From: Lysobacter changpingensis
GTDB lineage: Bacteria; Pseudomonadota; Gammaproteobacteria; Xanthomonadales; Xanthomonadaceae
Assembly (NCBI RefSeq): GCF_017308985.1
Contig: NZ_JADWPE010000002.1
Coordinates: forward strand, 806,001 to 870,000
Direction of reading: 5' to 3'
Length of the DNA stretch: 64,000 nt
Below, one piece after another: positions 1-9,194 of the stretch (position 1 is its first letter; every line of letters starts with the position of its first letter). A program made the translations under genes and the position numbers. The notes under the pieces are model-generated. The model saw only the letters and a list, made by a program, of their open reading frames with translations. It was not told the origin of the DNA and made no database searches.

Positions 1-39
1 TCGTGGAATTACGGAGCCTGCGGACAGACAGCCATCAGC

Positions 40-68
40 CTGGATCCCGGTCTTCGCCGGGATGACGG
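40..68. repeat. Dispersed palindrome family A (TCCCGG-N6-CCGGGA)
   Basis: A GGATCCCGG / CCGGGATGACG imperfect palindrome with arms at 45-50 and 57-62. Related copies occur at about 12478-12506, 46758-46784, 46831-46860 and 63489-63517, all intergenic. This is typical of REP-like elements in Xanthomonadaceae genomes. Confidence 0.7.
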
Positions 69-91
69 GAAAAGAGGTCCGGACGTTCGCT

Positions 92-154
92 CTCCCGACT
101 CCCGACTCCCGACTCCCGACTCCCGACTCCCGACTCCCGATTCCCGATTCCCCC
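92..154. repeat. 7-bp tandem repeat (CTCCCGA)n
   Basis: Seven exact copies of the heptamer CTCCCGA run from 92 to 140, followed by a TTCCCGA variant and a degenerate partial copy. The array ends seven bases before the stop codon of the ThrE-like gene. A period of seven shifts the reading frame with each unit, and no gene uses it. It looks like a slippage-prone intergenic microsatellite. Confidence 0.9.
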
Positions 155-160
155 AAGGCT

Positions 161-1411
161 TCAAAGATTCCGCCGGGCCGGCAACAACAGGTTGCCGAAC
201 AAAAGACCCGCGATCAGCGCCAGCAGGATGTTCAGTACCGCCAGGATGGCGGCCTGGCCGGCGTCGATGTCCTGTTGCTGGATCAGCGTGAGCAGGCCGC
301 GCAGGCTCACGCTGCCGGGCACCAGCATGATGATGCCGGGCACGCGCAGGATCGCGCCGGGACGGTTCCACCAGCGCGCGTACGCATTGCCGGCGGCGGT
401 CAGCACGAGCGCGGCGAGGAAGATGCCCGCCGGGCTGCCGAACGCCTGCCCGCCGAAGCGCGACACGAGGTAGCCGCCGGCCGCCGCCGCCATCACCTTC
501 GGATAGTCGCGCCACTGCGCGCGGAACAGCACCGCGAAGGCGAACGCCGCCAGCGTCAGCGCGCCCCACTCCACCCATTCCGGTTGCGGTCGCGAGGCGC
601 GCACCTGCGCGTCCAGGCCGGCGACCTTCGCCAGGTACAGCGCGATGATCGTGCCGATGGCGAGCTTGAGCACCGTCGTCACCGCACCGGCGAAACGCGC
701 CGTGCCGGACACCAGGTGCTGGCTGGTCAGCTCGTTCATCGCGTTGGTCAGCGCCATTCCGGGCAGCAGCACGATCAGCGAGGCGATGATCACCGTGTTC
801 TGGTTGAGCGGCGCGACGAACGAGGCCACCAGCAGCGTCACCAGTGCCGCGAACATCGCGGTCACCGCTTCCAGTGCTTCCTTGAAGCGCGGGTGCGATT
901 CGGACCACTGCACCAGCAGGCCGATCATCAGCCCGTTGACGCCCGCCACGCCGATGTCGAGCCACGGCAGCCGCAGCACGCCGGCGATGCCGAGCGCGGC
1001 CAGCCCGTAGGCCAGCACCTGCATCGCGCGGAAGCGGAACGTCGACGGCGTGTCCAGGGCGCTCATCTGCGCGTGCGCGTCGACCAGGCCGAGCTTGCCG
1101 GCGAGCACCTCCTCGGCGATGCGGTCGGTTTCGGCCAGCCGGTGCAGGTCGGTCTCGCCGGGTGGGAGGCGGATGACGCGCGTGGTGTCGCTCTCGCCCG
1201 GCGCGCGTTGCGGGTCGGCGAAGGTGAGGATCAGTCCCGTCGGATTCGACCACGGCTCGCATTCCAGGCGCAGGCGGTGCGCGACGGCGCTGATCGAGCC
1301 CTCCAGGCGCTGCGCCGTGGTGCCGTAGGCGTGCAGGCGCTCGGCCAGCTCGATCACGAAGTTGATGCGTGCGGCGTAAGTGGCGGCGCTGAGGGGAGGC
1401 GGATTCGACAT
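161..1411 (-). CDS. Threonine/serine exporter (ThrE) family membrane protein
   Basis: A 416-residue protein of the ThrE family, which exports threonine and serine across the inner membrane in characterised members. The N-terminal third is a soluble domain (residues about 10-115). It is followed by roughly ten hydrophobic segments in two blocks, matching the ThrE/ThrE_2 two-domain layout. The conserved stretch LPGMALTNAMNEL is present in the middle. I chose the ATG that gives MSNPPPL; a start four codons upstream (MLPRMSN) is also possible. It is divergent from mlaE across about 130 bp. The family assignment is good; the substrate is inferred only. Confidence 0.8.
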   Translation of the reverse strand: MSNPPPLSAATYAARINFVIELAERLHAYGTTAQRLEGSISAVAHRLRLECEPWSNPTGLILTFADPQRAPGESDTTRVIRLPPGETDLHRLAETDRIAEEVLAGKLGLVDAHAQMSALDTPSTFRFRAMQVLAYGLAALGIAGVLRLPWLDIGVAGVNGLMIGLLVQWSESHPRFKEALEAVTAMFAALVTLLVASFVAPLNQNTVIIASLIVLLPGMALTNAMNELTSQHLVSGTARFAGAVTTVLKLAIGTIIALYLAKVAGLDAQVRASRPQPEWVEWGALTLAAFAFAVLFRAQWRDYPKVMAAAAGGYLVSRFGGQAFGSPAGIFLAALVLTAAGNAYARWWNRPGAILRVPGIIMLVPGSVSLRGLLTLIQQQDIDAGQAAILAVLNILLALIAGLLFGNLLLPARRNL

Positions 1412-1540
1412 GCGCGGAAGCATCGCATGCGGCCGTGCCGCGTGGCAGCGGGGCGGATGCGCATGGACACCTTCGCGCCGCGTTCGCGGCGGGCGCGATA
1501 CGCAGGCTGCTATCCTCGCGCCATTGCCTTGGCCCGCCCG

Positions 1541-2659
1541 ATGACGGAATCCACCGCGCACCCGCCGCAGATCGACGCCGACGGCCCCTCGCCGTCGCGA
1601 CTGCGGCTGTCCGGGTCCTGGACGCTCGACTACGCCGGGCAGATCGGCACCGCGCTGGGCGGCGCGCCCGGTGGCGTCGAGGCGATCGACGCCACCGGCG
1701 TGGAGCGGCTGGATTCGGTCGGCGTGTTGCAACTGCTGCGCTTCGCGCGGCGCAGCAACCTCGATTTCGACGTCTTCACCTTCCACGACTCGCACCGCGC
1801 GCTGGTCAGCGCGATCGAGGACGTCGCCGACGACCGCCCGCGTCGCAAGCGCGAATACGGCGTCAGCGCGGCGCTGGCCCGCCTGGGCCGCGCGGTGCAC
1901 AACAACTGGCACGAGGCGCTGGCGCTGGTGGGCTTCCTCGGCGAGACGCAGCTGAAGCTGCTGCGCATGTTCAAGGAGCCGGCCCGCTTCCGTCCCACGG
2001 CGACCGTGCACCACATGGAACAGGTCGGCCTCGACGCCGTGCCGCTGGTCGCGCTGCTGTGCTTCCTGGTCGGCGCGGTGGTCGCGTTCCTCGGCGCGAA
2101 CATCCTGCGCGATTTCGGCGCGGTGATCTTCGTGGTCGAGCTGGTGAGCATCTCGTTCCTGCGCGAATTCGCGGTGCTGCTCACCGCGATCGTGCTCGCC
2201 GGCCGCACCGCCAGCGCGTTCACCGCGCAGATCGGCGCGATGGTCAGCCGCGAGGAAGTCGACGCGATCCGCACGCTGGGCATGGACCCGATCGACCTGC
2301 TGGTGATCCCGCGCATGCTGGCGCTGCTGGTGATGCTGCCGCTGCTGACCTTCATCGCGATGGTCTTCGGCCTGCTCGGCGGTCTTACCGTCGGCGCCTA
2401 CAGTCTCGACATCCCGCCGGAACAGTACCTCGCGCGCATGCACGAGACGATGGAGCTGCGGCATTTCCTCGTTGGCCTGGCGAAGGCGCCGGTATTCGCG
2501 CTGCTGATCAGCCTGATCGGCTGCCTGGAAGGCCTGCAGGTGGAAGGCACCGCGCAGTCGGTGGGCGAGCGCACAACCTCCAGCGTGGTGCAGTCGATCT
2601 CGATGGTGATCGTGCTCGACGCGTTCTTCGCGATCTGGTTCATGGAGATGGGCGTGTGA
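1541..2659 (+). CDS. mlaE: MlaE-type ABC permease with fused N-terminal STAS domain
   Basis: A 372-residue inner-membrane permease of the MlaE family, which works with an MCE protein and an ATPase to move phospholipids between the inner and outer membranes. Residues about 20-95 look like a STAS domain, the fold of the separate MlaB subunit in E. coli, so the MlaB role is probably built in. The permease domain (about 155-372) has hydrophobic helices and the family stretch GAMVSREEVDAIRTLGMDP, which contacts the ATPase. The next gene starts inside the stop codon, so this is the head of a four-gene operon with mlaF, mlaD and an auxiliary lipoprotein. Confidence 0.9.
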   Translation: MTESTAHPPQIDADGPSPSRLRLSGSWTLDYAGQIGTALGGAPGGVEAIDATGVERLDSVGVLQLLRFARRSNLDFDVFTFHDSHRALVSAIEDVADDRPRRKREYGVSAALARLGRAVHNNWHEALALVGFLGETQLKLLRMFKEPARFRPTATVHHMEQVGLDAVPLVALLCFLVGAVVAFLGANILRDFGAVIFVVELVSISFLREFAVLLTAIVLAGRTASAFTAQIGAMVSREEVDAIRTLGMDPIDLLVIPRMLALLVMLPLLTFIAMVFGLLGGLTVGAYSLDIPPEQYLARMHETMELRHFLVGLAKAPVFALLISLIGCLEGLQVEGTAQSVGERTTSSVVQSISMVIVLDAFFAIWFMEMGV

Positions 2660-3498
2660 GCGCGACGTCGGCTTCCCCGTCGAACGGTGCGGTGCATCCG
2701 CTCTGCCCGACCCGCGAAAGCGGCCGGCCGATCGTGCGCGTGCGCGGGCTGGTGAACCGCTTCGGCGAACAGGTCGTGCACGACGGGCTGGACCTGGAGG
2801 TGCGGCCGGGCGAAATCATCGGCATCGTCGGCGGATCCGGCACGGGCAAATCGGTGCTGATGCGGGCGATCCTCGGCCTGCGCCCGCCGCAGGCGGGCGA
2901 GATCGAGGTGCTCGGGCTGGACGCGCTCACCGACGACGCCGCGCAGCGACGCGCGATCGAGCGCAACACCGGCGTGCTGTTCCAGGACGGCGCGCTGTTC
3001 TCCTCGCTCACCGTCGGCGAGAACGTGCAGGTGCCGCTGAAGGAATACCACGCCGACCTGCCCGATTCGCTGCGTTACGAACTGGCGCTGCTGAAGGTGA
3101 AGCTCGCCGGCCTGCCGGCCGATGCGCTGAACAAGCTGCCGTCGCAACTGTCGGGCGGCATGCGCAAGCGCGCGGGCCTGGCGCGGGCACTCGCACTGGA
3201 TCCGCCGCTGCTGTTCCTCGACGAGCCAACGGCGGGACTGGATCCGATCGGCGCGGCGGCGTTCGACCGCCTGATCCGCACGCTGCAGCAGGCGCTGGGG
3301 CTGACGGTGTTCCTGATCACGCACGACCTGGACACGCTGTACGCGATCTGCGACCGCGTCGCCGTGCTCGCCGACCGCAAGGTCGTGGTGTGCGCGCCGA
3401 TACAGGAAGTGGAACGATTCGATCATCCGTGGGTGCAGGAGTATTTCCACGGTCCGCGTGCGCGCGCCGCACGCACCACCCTCGAGGCCGCGAGCTGA
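2656..3498 (+). CDS. mlaF: MlaF-type ABC transporter ATP-binding protein
   Basis: A 280-residue cytosolic ATPase of an MCE lipid transport complex. Walker A GGSGTGKS is at about residues 59-66, the signature LSGGMRKR precedes Walker B LLFLDEPTAGLDP, and the H-loop is ITHD. The LSGGMRKRAGLARAL block is characteristic of MlaF/Ttg2A rather than generic importers. The GTG start overlaps the mlaE stop by four bases (GTGA), indicating translational coupling. About 20 poorly conserved residues precede the ABC fold, so a slightly later start cannot be excluded, but the overlap favours this one. Confidence 0.92.
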   Translation: MSATSASPSNGAVHPLCPTRESGRPIVRVRGLVNRFGEQVVHDGLDLEVRPGEIIGIVGGSGTGKSVLMRAILGLRPPQAGEIEVLGLDALTDDAAQRRAIERNTGVLFQDGALFSSLTVGENVQVPLKEYHADLPDSLRYELALLKVKLAGLPADALNKLPSQLSGGMRKRAGLARALALDPPLLFLDEPTAGLDPIGAAAFDRLIRTLQQALGLTVFLITHDLDTLYAICDRVAVLADRKVVVCAPIQEVERFDHPWVQEYFHGPRARAARTTLEAAS

Positions 3499-3502
3499 CG
3501 TC

Positions 3503-4444
3503 ATGGAAACCCGGGCCAACTATGTCCTGATCGGCGCCTTCACCATCCTGGTGACGCTGGCGCTGCTGCTGTTCGCGCTGTGGGCGGCGAAGTATTCCTC
3601 CGAAAAGGAATGGCGCACCTACGCGGTGCTGTTCAACGAACCGGTGACCGGCCTGAGCGAAGGCAGCTCGGTGCAGTACAACGGCATCTCCATCGGCACC
3701 GTGCAGAACCTGAGCCTGGCGCCGGACGATCCGCGTCGCGTGATCGCGATCCTGCGCCTCCAGGCCAACGCGCCGGTCAAGACCGACACGCGCGCGAAGC
3801 TGTCGATCCAGGGCATCACCGGCAGCCCCTTCATCCAGCTCACCGGCGGCAGTCCGGGCAGCCCGATGCTGGCCGACACCGACCGCCGCGAAGTGCCGGT
3901 GATCCAGACCGAAGCCTCCGCGCTGCAGAACATCGCCGACACCGCGAACCGGCTGGTGTCGCGACTGGACCAGGTGCTGAGCGACCAGAACGTGCAGCGC
4001 GTGTCGAACACGCTGGCGAACATCGAATCGATGACCGGCTCCATCGCCGAGCAGCGCGAGGACCTGCGCGCGCTCATCGTCAACGCGCGCAAGTCCAGCG
4101 AGCAGCTCTCCGCCACGCTCGACAACACCAACCGCGCGGTGCAGAGCGTGGACCGCGAACTGGTCGCCAAGCTGCCGGGCCTGATCGCAAAGCTCGACAG
4201 CACGCTCACGCGCCTGGATTCGGCCGCCGCCAATGCCAACGGCGTGCTCACCGACAACCGCGCGGCGATCAACAGCTTCGCCAACGAAGGCCTGGCGCAG
4301 CTCGGCCCGACGCTGGCCGAACTGCGCACGCTGGTGCGCGACCTGCGCCGCATCAGCGATCGCCTCGACGGCAACCCGACGCGGTACCTGCTCGGTCGCG
4401 ACGGCCCCAAACAGTTCGACCCTTCCGAGTTCGAACCCGAATGA
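3503..4444 (+). CDS. mlaD: MCE-domain protein, MlaD family
   Basis: A 313-residue periplasmic substrate-binding component anchored in the inner membrane. A single transmembrane helix (about residues 6-26) is followed by an MCE domain (about 38-115) containing GLSEGSSVQYNGISIG and the FIQLTGG core. The remaining 190 residues are predicted helical and coiled-coil, as in longer MlaD/PqiB-like proteins. The start lies four bases after mlaF and the end overlaps the lipoprotein gene by four bases. This places it as the third subunit of the lipid transport operon. The C-terminal extension is much longer than in E. coli MlaD (183 aa). Confidence 0.9.
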   Translation: METRANYVLIGAFTILVTLALLLFALWAAKYSSEKEWRTYAVLFNEPVTGLSEGSSVQYNGISIGTVQNLSLAPDDPRRVIAILRLQANAPVKTDTRAKLSIQGITGSPFIQLTGGSPGSPMLADTDRREVPVIQTEASALQNIADTANRLVSRLDQVLSDQNVQRVSNTLANIESMTGSIAEQREDLRALIVNARKSSEQLSATLDNTNRAVQSVDRELVAKLPGLIAKLDSTLTRLDSAAANANGVLTDNRAAINSFANEGLAQLGPTLAELRTLVRDLRRISDRLDGNPTRYLLGRDGPKQFDPSEFEPE

Positions 4445-5124
4445 CCACGCGCGCCGACATGACGACGACCGCTCCGACCTTCACCCGCACCGCCCGCCTC
4501 GCGCTGGCCACCGGAATGCTGCTCGCGCTCGCCGGCTGCTCGATCCTGAGCGACAAGCCGCGCAGCACCAGCACGATCTACGCACCGGAGCCGACCGTGC
4601 AGGCCGATCCGTCGTGGCCGAAGGTCGACTGGCAGCTGGTGGTCGCCCCGCCCGCCGCACCGCGCATCGTCGACAGCCTGCGCATCGCCGTGCGCCCGAC
4701 GCCCGGCGAAGTGCAGGTCTATCGCGACGCGCAATGGGTGCGCCCGCCTTCGGACATGCTCGTGGACACCGTTCTGCGCGCGCTGGAAGACTCCGGCCGC
4801 ATCGGCGGCGTCGCACGCCAGGGCACGGGCGTCGCGTCCGAATTCAAGCTGTTCTTCGAAGTACGCCGCTTCGAATCCGACTACGCGGGCGGCGCGCTGC
4901 CGTCGGCGACGATCGAGGTCAGCGCCAAGCTGCTGCACGTGCCGCAGCAGAAGGTCGCCGCGTCGAAGGTGTTCCGCCAGGCAGTGCCGTCCTCGAGCAC
5001 GGCGGTGGCCGATGTGGCGCGCGCGTTCGAACAGGCGCTGTCGAACATCGGCGGCGACATCGCCGGCTGGACGCTGACCAGCGGCGAGGCCTACCGCCGC
5101 ACGCTTCCGCCCGCGAAACCCTGA
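4441..5124 (+). CDS. ABC-type transport auxiliary lipoprotein (PqiC/DUF330-like)
   Basis: A 227-residue lipoprotein. An N-terminal signal ends in the lipobox LALAGC, so the mature protein starts with lipidated Cys and is probably at the outer membrane. The rest, with the IRPTPGEVQVYRDAQWVRPP-like stretch, matches the auxiliary lipoproteins encoded with Pqi/MCE transporters. Start ATG overlaps the mlaD stop (ATGA); a second ATG six codons in gives a more standard signal peptide and may be the true start. It likely forms the outer-membrane end of the MCE conduit by analogy to PqiC. Confidence 0.85.
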   Translation: MTTRADMTTTAPTFTRTARLALATGMLLALAGCSILSDKPRSTSTIYAPEPTVQADPSWPKVDWQLVVAPPAAPRIVDSLRIAVRPTPGEVQVYRDAQWVRPPSDMLVDTVLRALEDSGRIGGVARQGTGVASEFKLFFEVRRFESDYAGGALPSATIEVSAKLLHVPQQKVAASKVFRQAVPSSSTAVADVARAFEQALSNIGGDIAGWTLTSGEAYRRTLPPAKP

Positions 5125-5130
5125 GCGCGT

Positions 5131-5727
5131 TCAACCGTCCGGCGCGAGGATCCGCCGGAAGGTCAGGTTGATCCGCGGTCCGATCGGCCGCGTCGTGCGC
5201 GGCAGCGCGTGGCGGTAATGGCGCTGCGTCCCGCCGGACATCACCAGCAGGCTGCCGTGGGGCAGGTCCAGCGCGAGTTTCCGGGCCGGATCGTCGCGAT
5301 GCTTCAACGCGAACCGCCGGGTCGCGCCGAGGCTGATCGAGGCGATCACAGGCTCGCGCCCGAGTTCCGGCTCGGCATCGCTGTGCCAGCCCATCGCGTC
5401 GTTTCCATCGCGATACAGGTTCGCCAGGACACTGTTGAACGCGACGCCGAGCGTACGCTCGAGTCGCTCACGCACGGGACCGAGCGACGCTGGCCACGGG
5501 TGGGGATCGAACAACGTGCCCGAATAGCGGTAGCGCGCGTCGGGATCGCCGATCCAGCAGCTCAGCCGCGGCGAATCGACTTCGCGGCCGAAGATGCGGA
5601 TGCGGTGGACCTCCCAGGGAACCTGCGCGCGCAGGGTATCCAGCAGCGCATCGGCCTCGACCGGGCCCAGCCAGTGCGGATCGAACCGCAGCTGTGCGTC
5701 GGGCAAGGGAACGGGGGCGAGGACCAT
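5131..5727 (-). CDS. alkB: AlkB-type 2-oxoglutarate/Fe(II) DNA alkylation repair dioxygenase
   Basis: A 198-residue member of the AlkB family, which removes methyl groups from N1-methyladenine and N3-methylcytosine by oxidative demethylation. The Fe(II) ligands are visible as H115-x-D117 in GWHSDAEPE and a distal His in RHALPRT. The 2-oxoglutarate-binding RINLTFR motif is near the C terminus. Length and the LYRDGNDAMGWHSD context resemble ALKBH2/3-like bacterial AlkB proteins. It is a single gene, convergent with the lipoprotein gene (six-base gap). No Ada-type regulator is adjacent. Confidence 0.88.
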   Translation of the reverse strand: MVLAPVPLPDAQLRFDPHWLGPVEADALLDTLRAQVPWEVHRIRIFGREVDSPRLSCWIGDPDARYRYSGTLFDPHPWPASLGPVRERLERTLGVAFNSVLANLYRDGNDAMGWHSDAEPELGREPVIASISLGATRRFALKHRDDPARKLALDLPHGSLLVMSGGTQRHYRHALPRTTRPIGPRINLTFRRILAPDG

Positions 5728-5878
5728 ACGCCAAGCTAGCACGCCGTATCGCGTGCGCCCGCCGGCGGATTTGGCGCGGGCGGCGCAAACCGCGACAATC
5801 ACGCCTTGCGGACTCGCCCTGGAATCCGCCCTGAAATCCGCCAGCCGCTGTACGCCAGCCCGTCTTGGAGCGCCTCCC

Positions 5879-7501
5879 ATGAGCCAACCCGATCCGAACG
5901 CCGTCGAACGCGACGTGATGGAGTACGACGTCGTCACCGTCGGTGCCGGTCCGGCCGGGCTGTCGTTCGCGATCCGCCTGAAGCAGCTCAATCCGGAGCT
6001 GTCCGTCTGCGTGATCGAGAAGGCGTCCACCATCGGCGCGCACATTTTGTCCGGCGCGGTGATCGAACCGGGCCCGCTCGACGCCCTGCTGCCCGGCTGG
6101 CGCGACAACCCGCCGCCAATCTGCGTGCCGGCGAAGGACGACGAGTTCTGGCTGCTCACGCACGAAGGCCACCGTCGCCTGCCGATTCCGCCCGGCATGC
6201 ACAACGAGGGCAATTTCATCGTCAGCCTCGGCGCGATGTGCGCGTGGCTCGCGCCGCAGGCCGAAGCGCTGGGCGTGGAGATCTACCCCGGCTTCGCCGC
6301 CGCCGAGACGTTGCACGACGACAGCGGCGCCGTCGTGGGCGTGCGCATCGGCGACATGGGCGTGGCGAAGGACGGCTCGCACAAGCCCGGCTACACGCCC
6401 GGCATCGACATCCGCGCCAAAGTCACCGTGCTCGCCGAAGGCGCGCGCGGCCATCTCACCAAGCGCCTGATCAAGCAGTTCAAGCTCGACGCCGACAGCG
6501 ATCCGCAGGGTTATTCGATCGGCATCAAGGAACTGTGGCAGGTGCCGGAAGACCGCGTGACGCCCGGCAAGATCGTGCACAGCTTCGGTTGGCCGGCCGA
6601 CAACGCCATCTACGGCGGCGGCTTCCTGTACCACCTGAACAAGGGCCGCATCGCGCTGGGCTACGTCAGCGGACTCGACTACAAGGACCCGGAATACAAA
6701 CCGTGGGAGGCCTTCCAGCAATGGAAGAACCACCCGCTGTTCAGGCCGCTGCTGGAAGGCGGCAGCATTCTTTCGGCGGGCGCGCGCGCGATCGTGACGG
6801 GCGGTTACCAGTCGCTGCCGAAGATCGAGATGCCCGGCGCGCTGCTGATCGGCGACACCGCCGGCCTGCTCAACGTGCCCAAGATCAAGGGCACGCACCA
6901 GGCGATCCGCTCCGGCATGCTCGCGGCGGAGCACCTCGTCGCTTCGCAGCTGTCGGCGCAAGGCTTCGACGCGAAGCTGCGCGGCTCGGAGATCATGGCC
7001 GAGCTGAAGAAGGTCCGGAACATCAAACCGGGCTTCAAGCGCGGACTATGGTTCGGCATCCTCAACTCGGCGTGGGAAACCGTCACCGGCGGGCTCTCGC
7101 CATGGACGCTGAAGAACAAGGCCGACTGGTGTTCGCTGGAAAAGATCGGCGAATACGAAAGTCCCAAACGCGACTACATCGACCGCCCACTCGCGCCGCG
7201 CGACCGTTTGCAGGGCGTGTACTACGCCGCCACCGAGCACGACGAGGACCAGCCCGTGCACCTGAAGGTGCGCGACACGTCCATCTGCATCACGCGTTGC
7301 GCCGAGGAATACGACAACCCCTGCACGCGCTTCTGCCCGGCGGCGGTGTACGAGATCGTGCAGGATGAAGCCGGCAAGCGCCTGCAGATCAACGCCGCCA
7401 ACTGCGTCCACTGCAAGACCTGCGACATCAAGGATCCCTACGAGATCATCGACTGGGTGACGCCGGAAGGCGGCTCGGGACCGAACTACCAGAACCTGTG
7501 A
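5879..7501 (+). CDS. Electron transfer flavoprotein-ubiquinone oxidoreductase
   Basis: A 540-residue inner-membrane-associated flavoprotein that takes electrons from reduced ETF and passes them to ubiquinone. The N-terminal FAD motif GAGPAGLSFAIRL is at about residues 21-33. The family Gly-rich and quinone-binding stretches are present (HSFGWPADNAIYGGGFLYHL). The C terminus holds the 4Fe-4S cysteines in CITRCAEEYDNPCTRFCP followed by CVHCKTCDIKDP. Length agrees with the usual 540-560. Its partner genes etfB and etfA are only 7 kb away in the same window. An upstream extension is open, but the conserved region starts just after this ATG. Confidence 0.95.
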   Translation: MSQPDPNAVERDVMEYDVVTVGAGPAGLSFAIRLKQLNPELSVCVIEKASTIGAHILSGAVIEPGPLDALLPGWRDNPPPICVPAKDDEFWLLTHEGHRRLPIPPGMHNEGNFIVSLGAMCAWLAPQAEALGVEIYPGFAAAETLHDDSGAVVGVRIGDMGVAKDGSHKPGYTPGIDIRAKVTVLAEGARGHLTKRLIKQFKLDADSDPQGYSIGIKELWQVPEDRVTPGKIVHSFGWPADNAIYGGGFLYHLNKGRIALGYVSGLDYKDPEYKPWEAFQQWKNHPLFRPLLEGGSILSAGARAIVTGGYQSLPKIEMPGALLIGDTAGLLNVPKIKGTHQAIRSGMLAAEHLVASQLSAQGFDAKLRGSEIMAELKKVRNIKPGFKRGLWFGILNSAWETVTGGLSPWTLKNKADWCSLEKIGEYESPKRDYIDRPLAPRDRLQGVYYAATEHDEDQPVHLKVRDTSICITRCAEEYDNPCTRFCPAAVYEIVQDEAGKRLQINAANCVHCKTCDIKDPYEIIDWVTPEGGSGPNYQNL

Positions 7502-7507
7502 GGCATC

Positions 7508-7536
7508 GCGCCTGCGGGGAACTTCCTCGCAGGCGC
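7508..7536. terminator. Hairpin between convergent ETF-QO and galE
   Basis: Arms GCGCCTGCGGGG and CCTCGCAGGCGC pair with one mismatch around a five-base loop. The hairpin sits in the 45-bp gap between two convergent genes. There is no long T-tract, so it is terminator-like rather than a textbook intrinsic terminator. Confidence 0.5.
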
Positions 7537-7546
7537 TTGCTGGAAA

Positions 7547-8521
7547 TCAGTAGCGCGGATTGCGATGCCAGCGCCACGCGGTGTCGATGATTCGCGCGAT
7601 GTCGGTGTAATGCGGCTGCCACCCCAGCAGGCGCCGCGCCTTTTCGCTACCTGCCACGAGGCGATCGGGATCGCCCGCGCGTCGCGGCGCGATCTCGTAG
7701 GGAATGGGCGTGCCGGCCACGTCGCCCGCGGCCTGGATCATCTGCATCACGCTGAACCCCGCGCCGTTGCCGAGGTTGAACGCGTGCGCGCCTTCGTTCG
7801 ACGCCATGAAATCCAGCGCGCGCGAATGCGCATCGGCGAGGTCGTCGACGTGCACGTAGTCGCGCACGCAGGTGCCGTCGGGCGTCGCGTAATCGTTGCC
7901 GAAGACTTTCAATGACGGCGCGTCGCCGTTGGCCGCGCGCAGCATGTTCGGGATCAGGTGCGTTTCGGGCGAATGCGACTCGCCGATGTCGCCTTGCGGC
8001 GACGCGCCCGCCGCGTTGAAGTAGCGAAGCGCGACCGAACGCAGTCCATACGCACGCGCCGCATCTTCCAGGATGATTTCCACCATCCGCTTGCTCGCGC
8101 CGTACGGATTGATCGGCCGCGTCGGATGCGACTCGTCGATCAGTTCCGATTCCGGATGGCCGAACACCGCCGCGGTGGACGAGAACACGAGCTTCCCGAC
8201 ATCGGCGTCGCGCATCGCCTGCAACAGGTTGAGCGTGCCAGCGACGTTGTTCTGGTAGTACGCGTAGGGCTCCTGCACCGATTCGCCGACCAGCGATCGC
8301 GCGCAGAAATGCATCACCGCGTCGAAGCGATGCTGCGCGAACAGATCGCGCAGCTGCGCCGCATCGAGCAGATCGCCGCGCACGAAGGCGGCGTCGCCGA
8401 TCGACTCGCGATGACCGGTGGAAAGGTTGTCGAACACGACCGTACCGACGCCGTCGCGCACGAGGCGACGCACCATGTGCGAGCCGATGTAGCCCGCACC
8501 TCCGCAAACCAGCACTTTCAT
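7547..8521 (-). CDS. galE: UDP-glucose 4-epimerase
   Basis: A 324-residue short-chain dehydrogenase-type sugar epimerase interconverting UDP-glucose and UDP-galactose (or the N-acetyl forms). The NAD-binding GGAGYIGSHM is at residues 7-16, the catalytic Ser sits in FSSTAAVFG, and YxxxK is seen in PYGASKRMVE. The C-terminal GNGAGFSVMQMI and PRRAGDPDRLVA blocks are diagnostic for GalE. It is the last gene of a run with the two CoA-transferase subunits (13-bp gap). A similar galE-CoA transferase grouping is known near the Xanthomonas LPS region, so a role in surface sugar supply is likely. Confidence 0.93.
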   Translation of the reverse strand: MKVLVCGGAGYIGSHMVRRLVRDGVGTVVFDNLSTGHRESIGDAAFVRGDLLDAAQLRDLFAQHRFDAVMHFCARSLVGESVQEPYAYYQNNVAGTLNLLQAMRDADVGKLVFSSTAAVFGHPESELIDESHPTRPINPYGASKRMVEIILEDAARAYGLRSVALRYFNAAGASPQGDIGESHSPETHLIPNMLRAANGDAPSLKVFGNDYATPDGTCVRDYVHVDDLADAHSRALDFMASNEGAHAFNLGNGAGFSVMQMIQAAGDVAGTPIPYEIAPRRAGDPDRLVAGSEKARRLLGWQPHYTDIARIIDTAWRWHRNPRY

Positions 8522-8534
8522 CGAACGCTCGATC

Positions 8535-9170
<636 letters not shown>

Positions 9171-9194
9171 GTCGTTGTTCCTGTATTCGTGGGG

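Noticed and set aside
92-154. Possible CRISPR array
   Set aside because: Units are contiguous and only 7 bp with no spacers; it is a microsatellite. No cas genes are present anywhere in the window.
62-1540. Long open frame upstream of mlaE in the same frame
   Set aside because: It runs antisense across the ThrE-like gene and has an Arg/Gln/His-rich composition without domains. It is a GC-rich shadow; MlaE begins at 1541.
1412-2464. Upstream extension of the ThrE-like gene on the minus strand
   Set aside because: It is antisense to mlaE and has low-complexity His/Gln/Arg content. The family N terminus starts at MSNPPPL.
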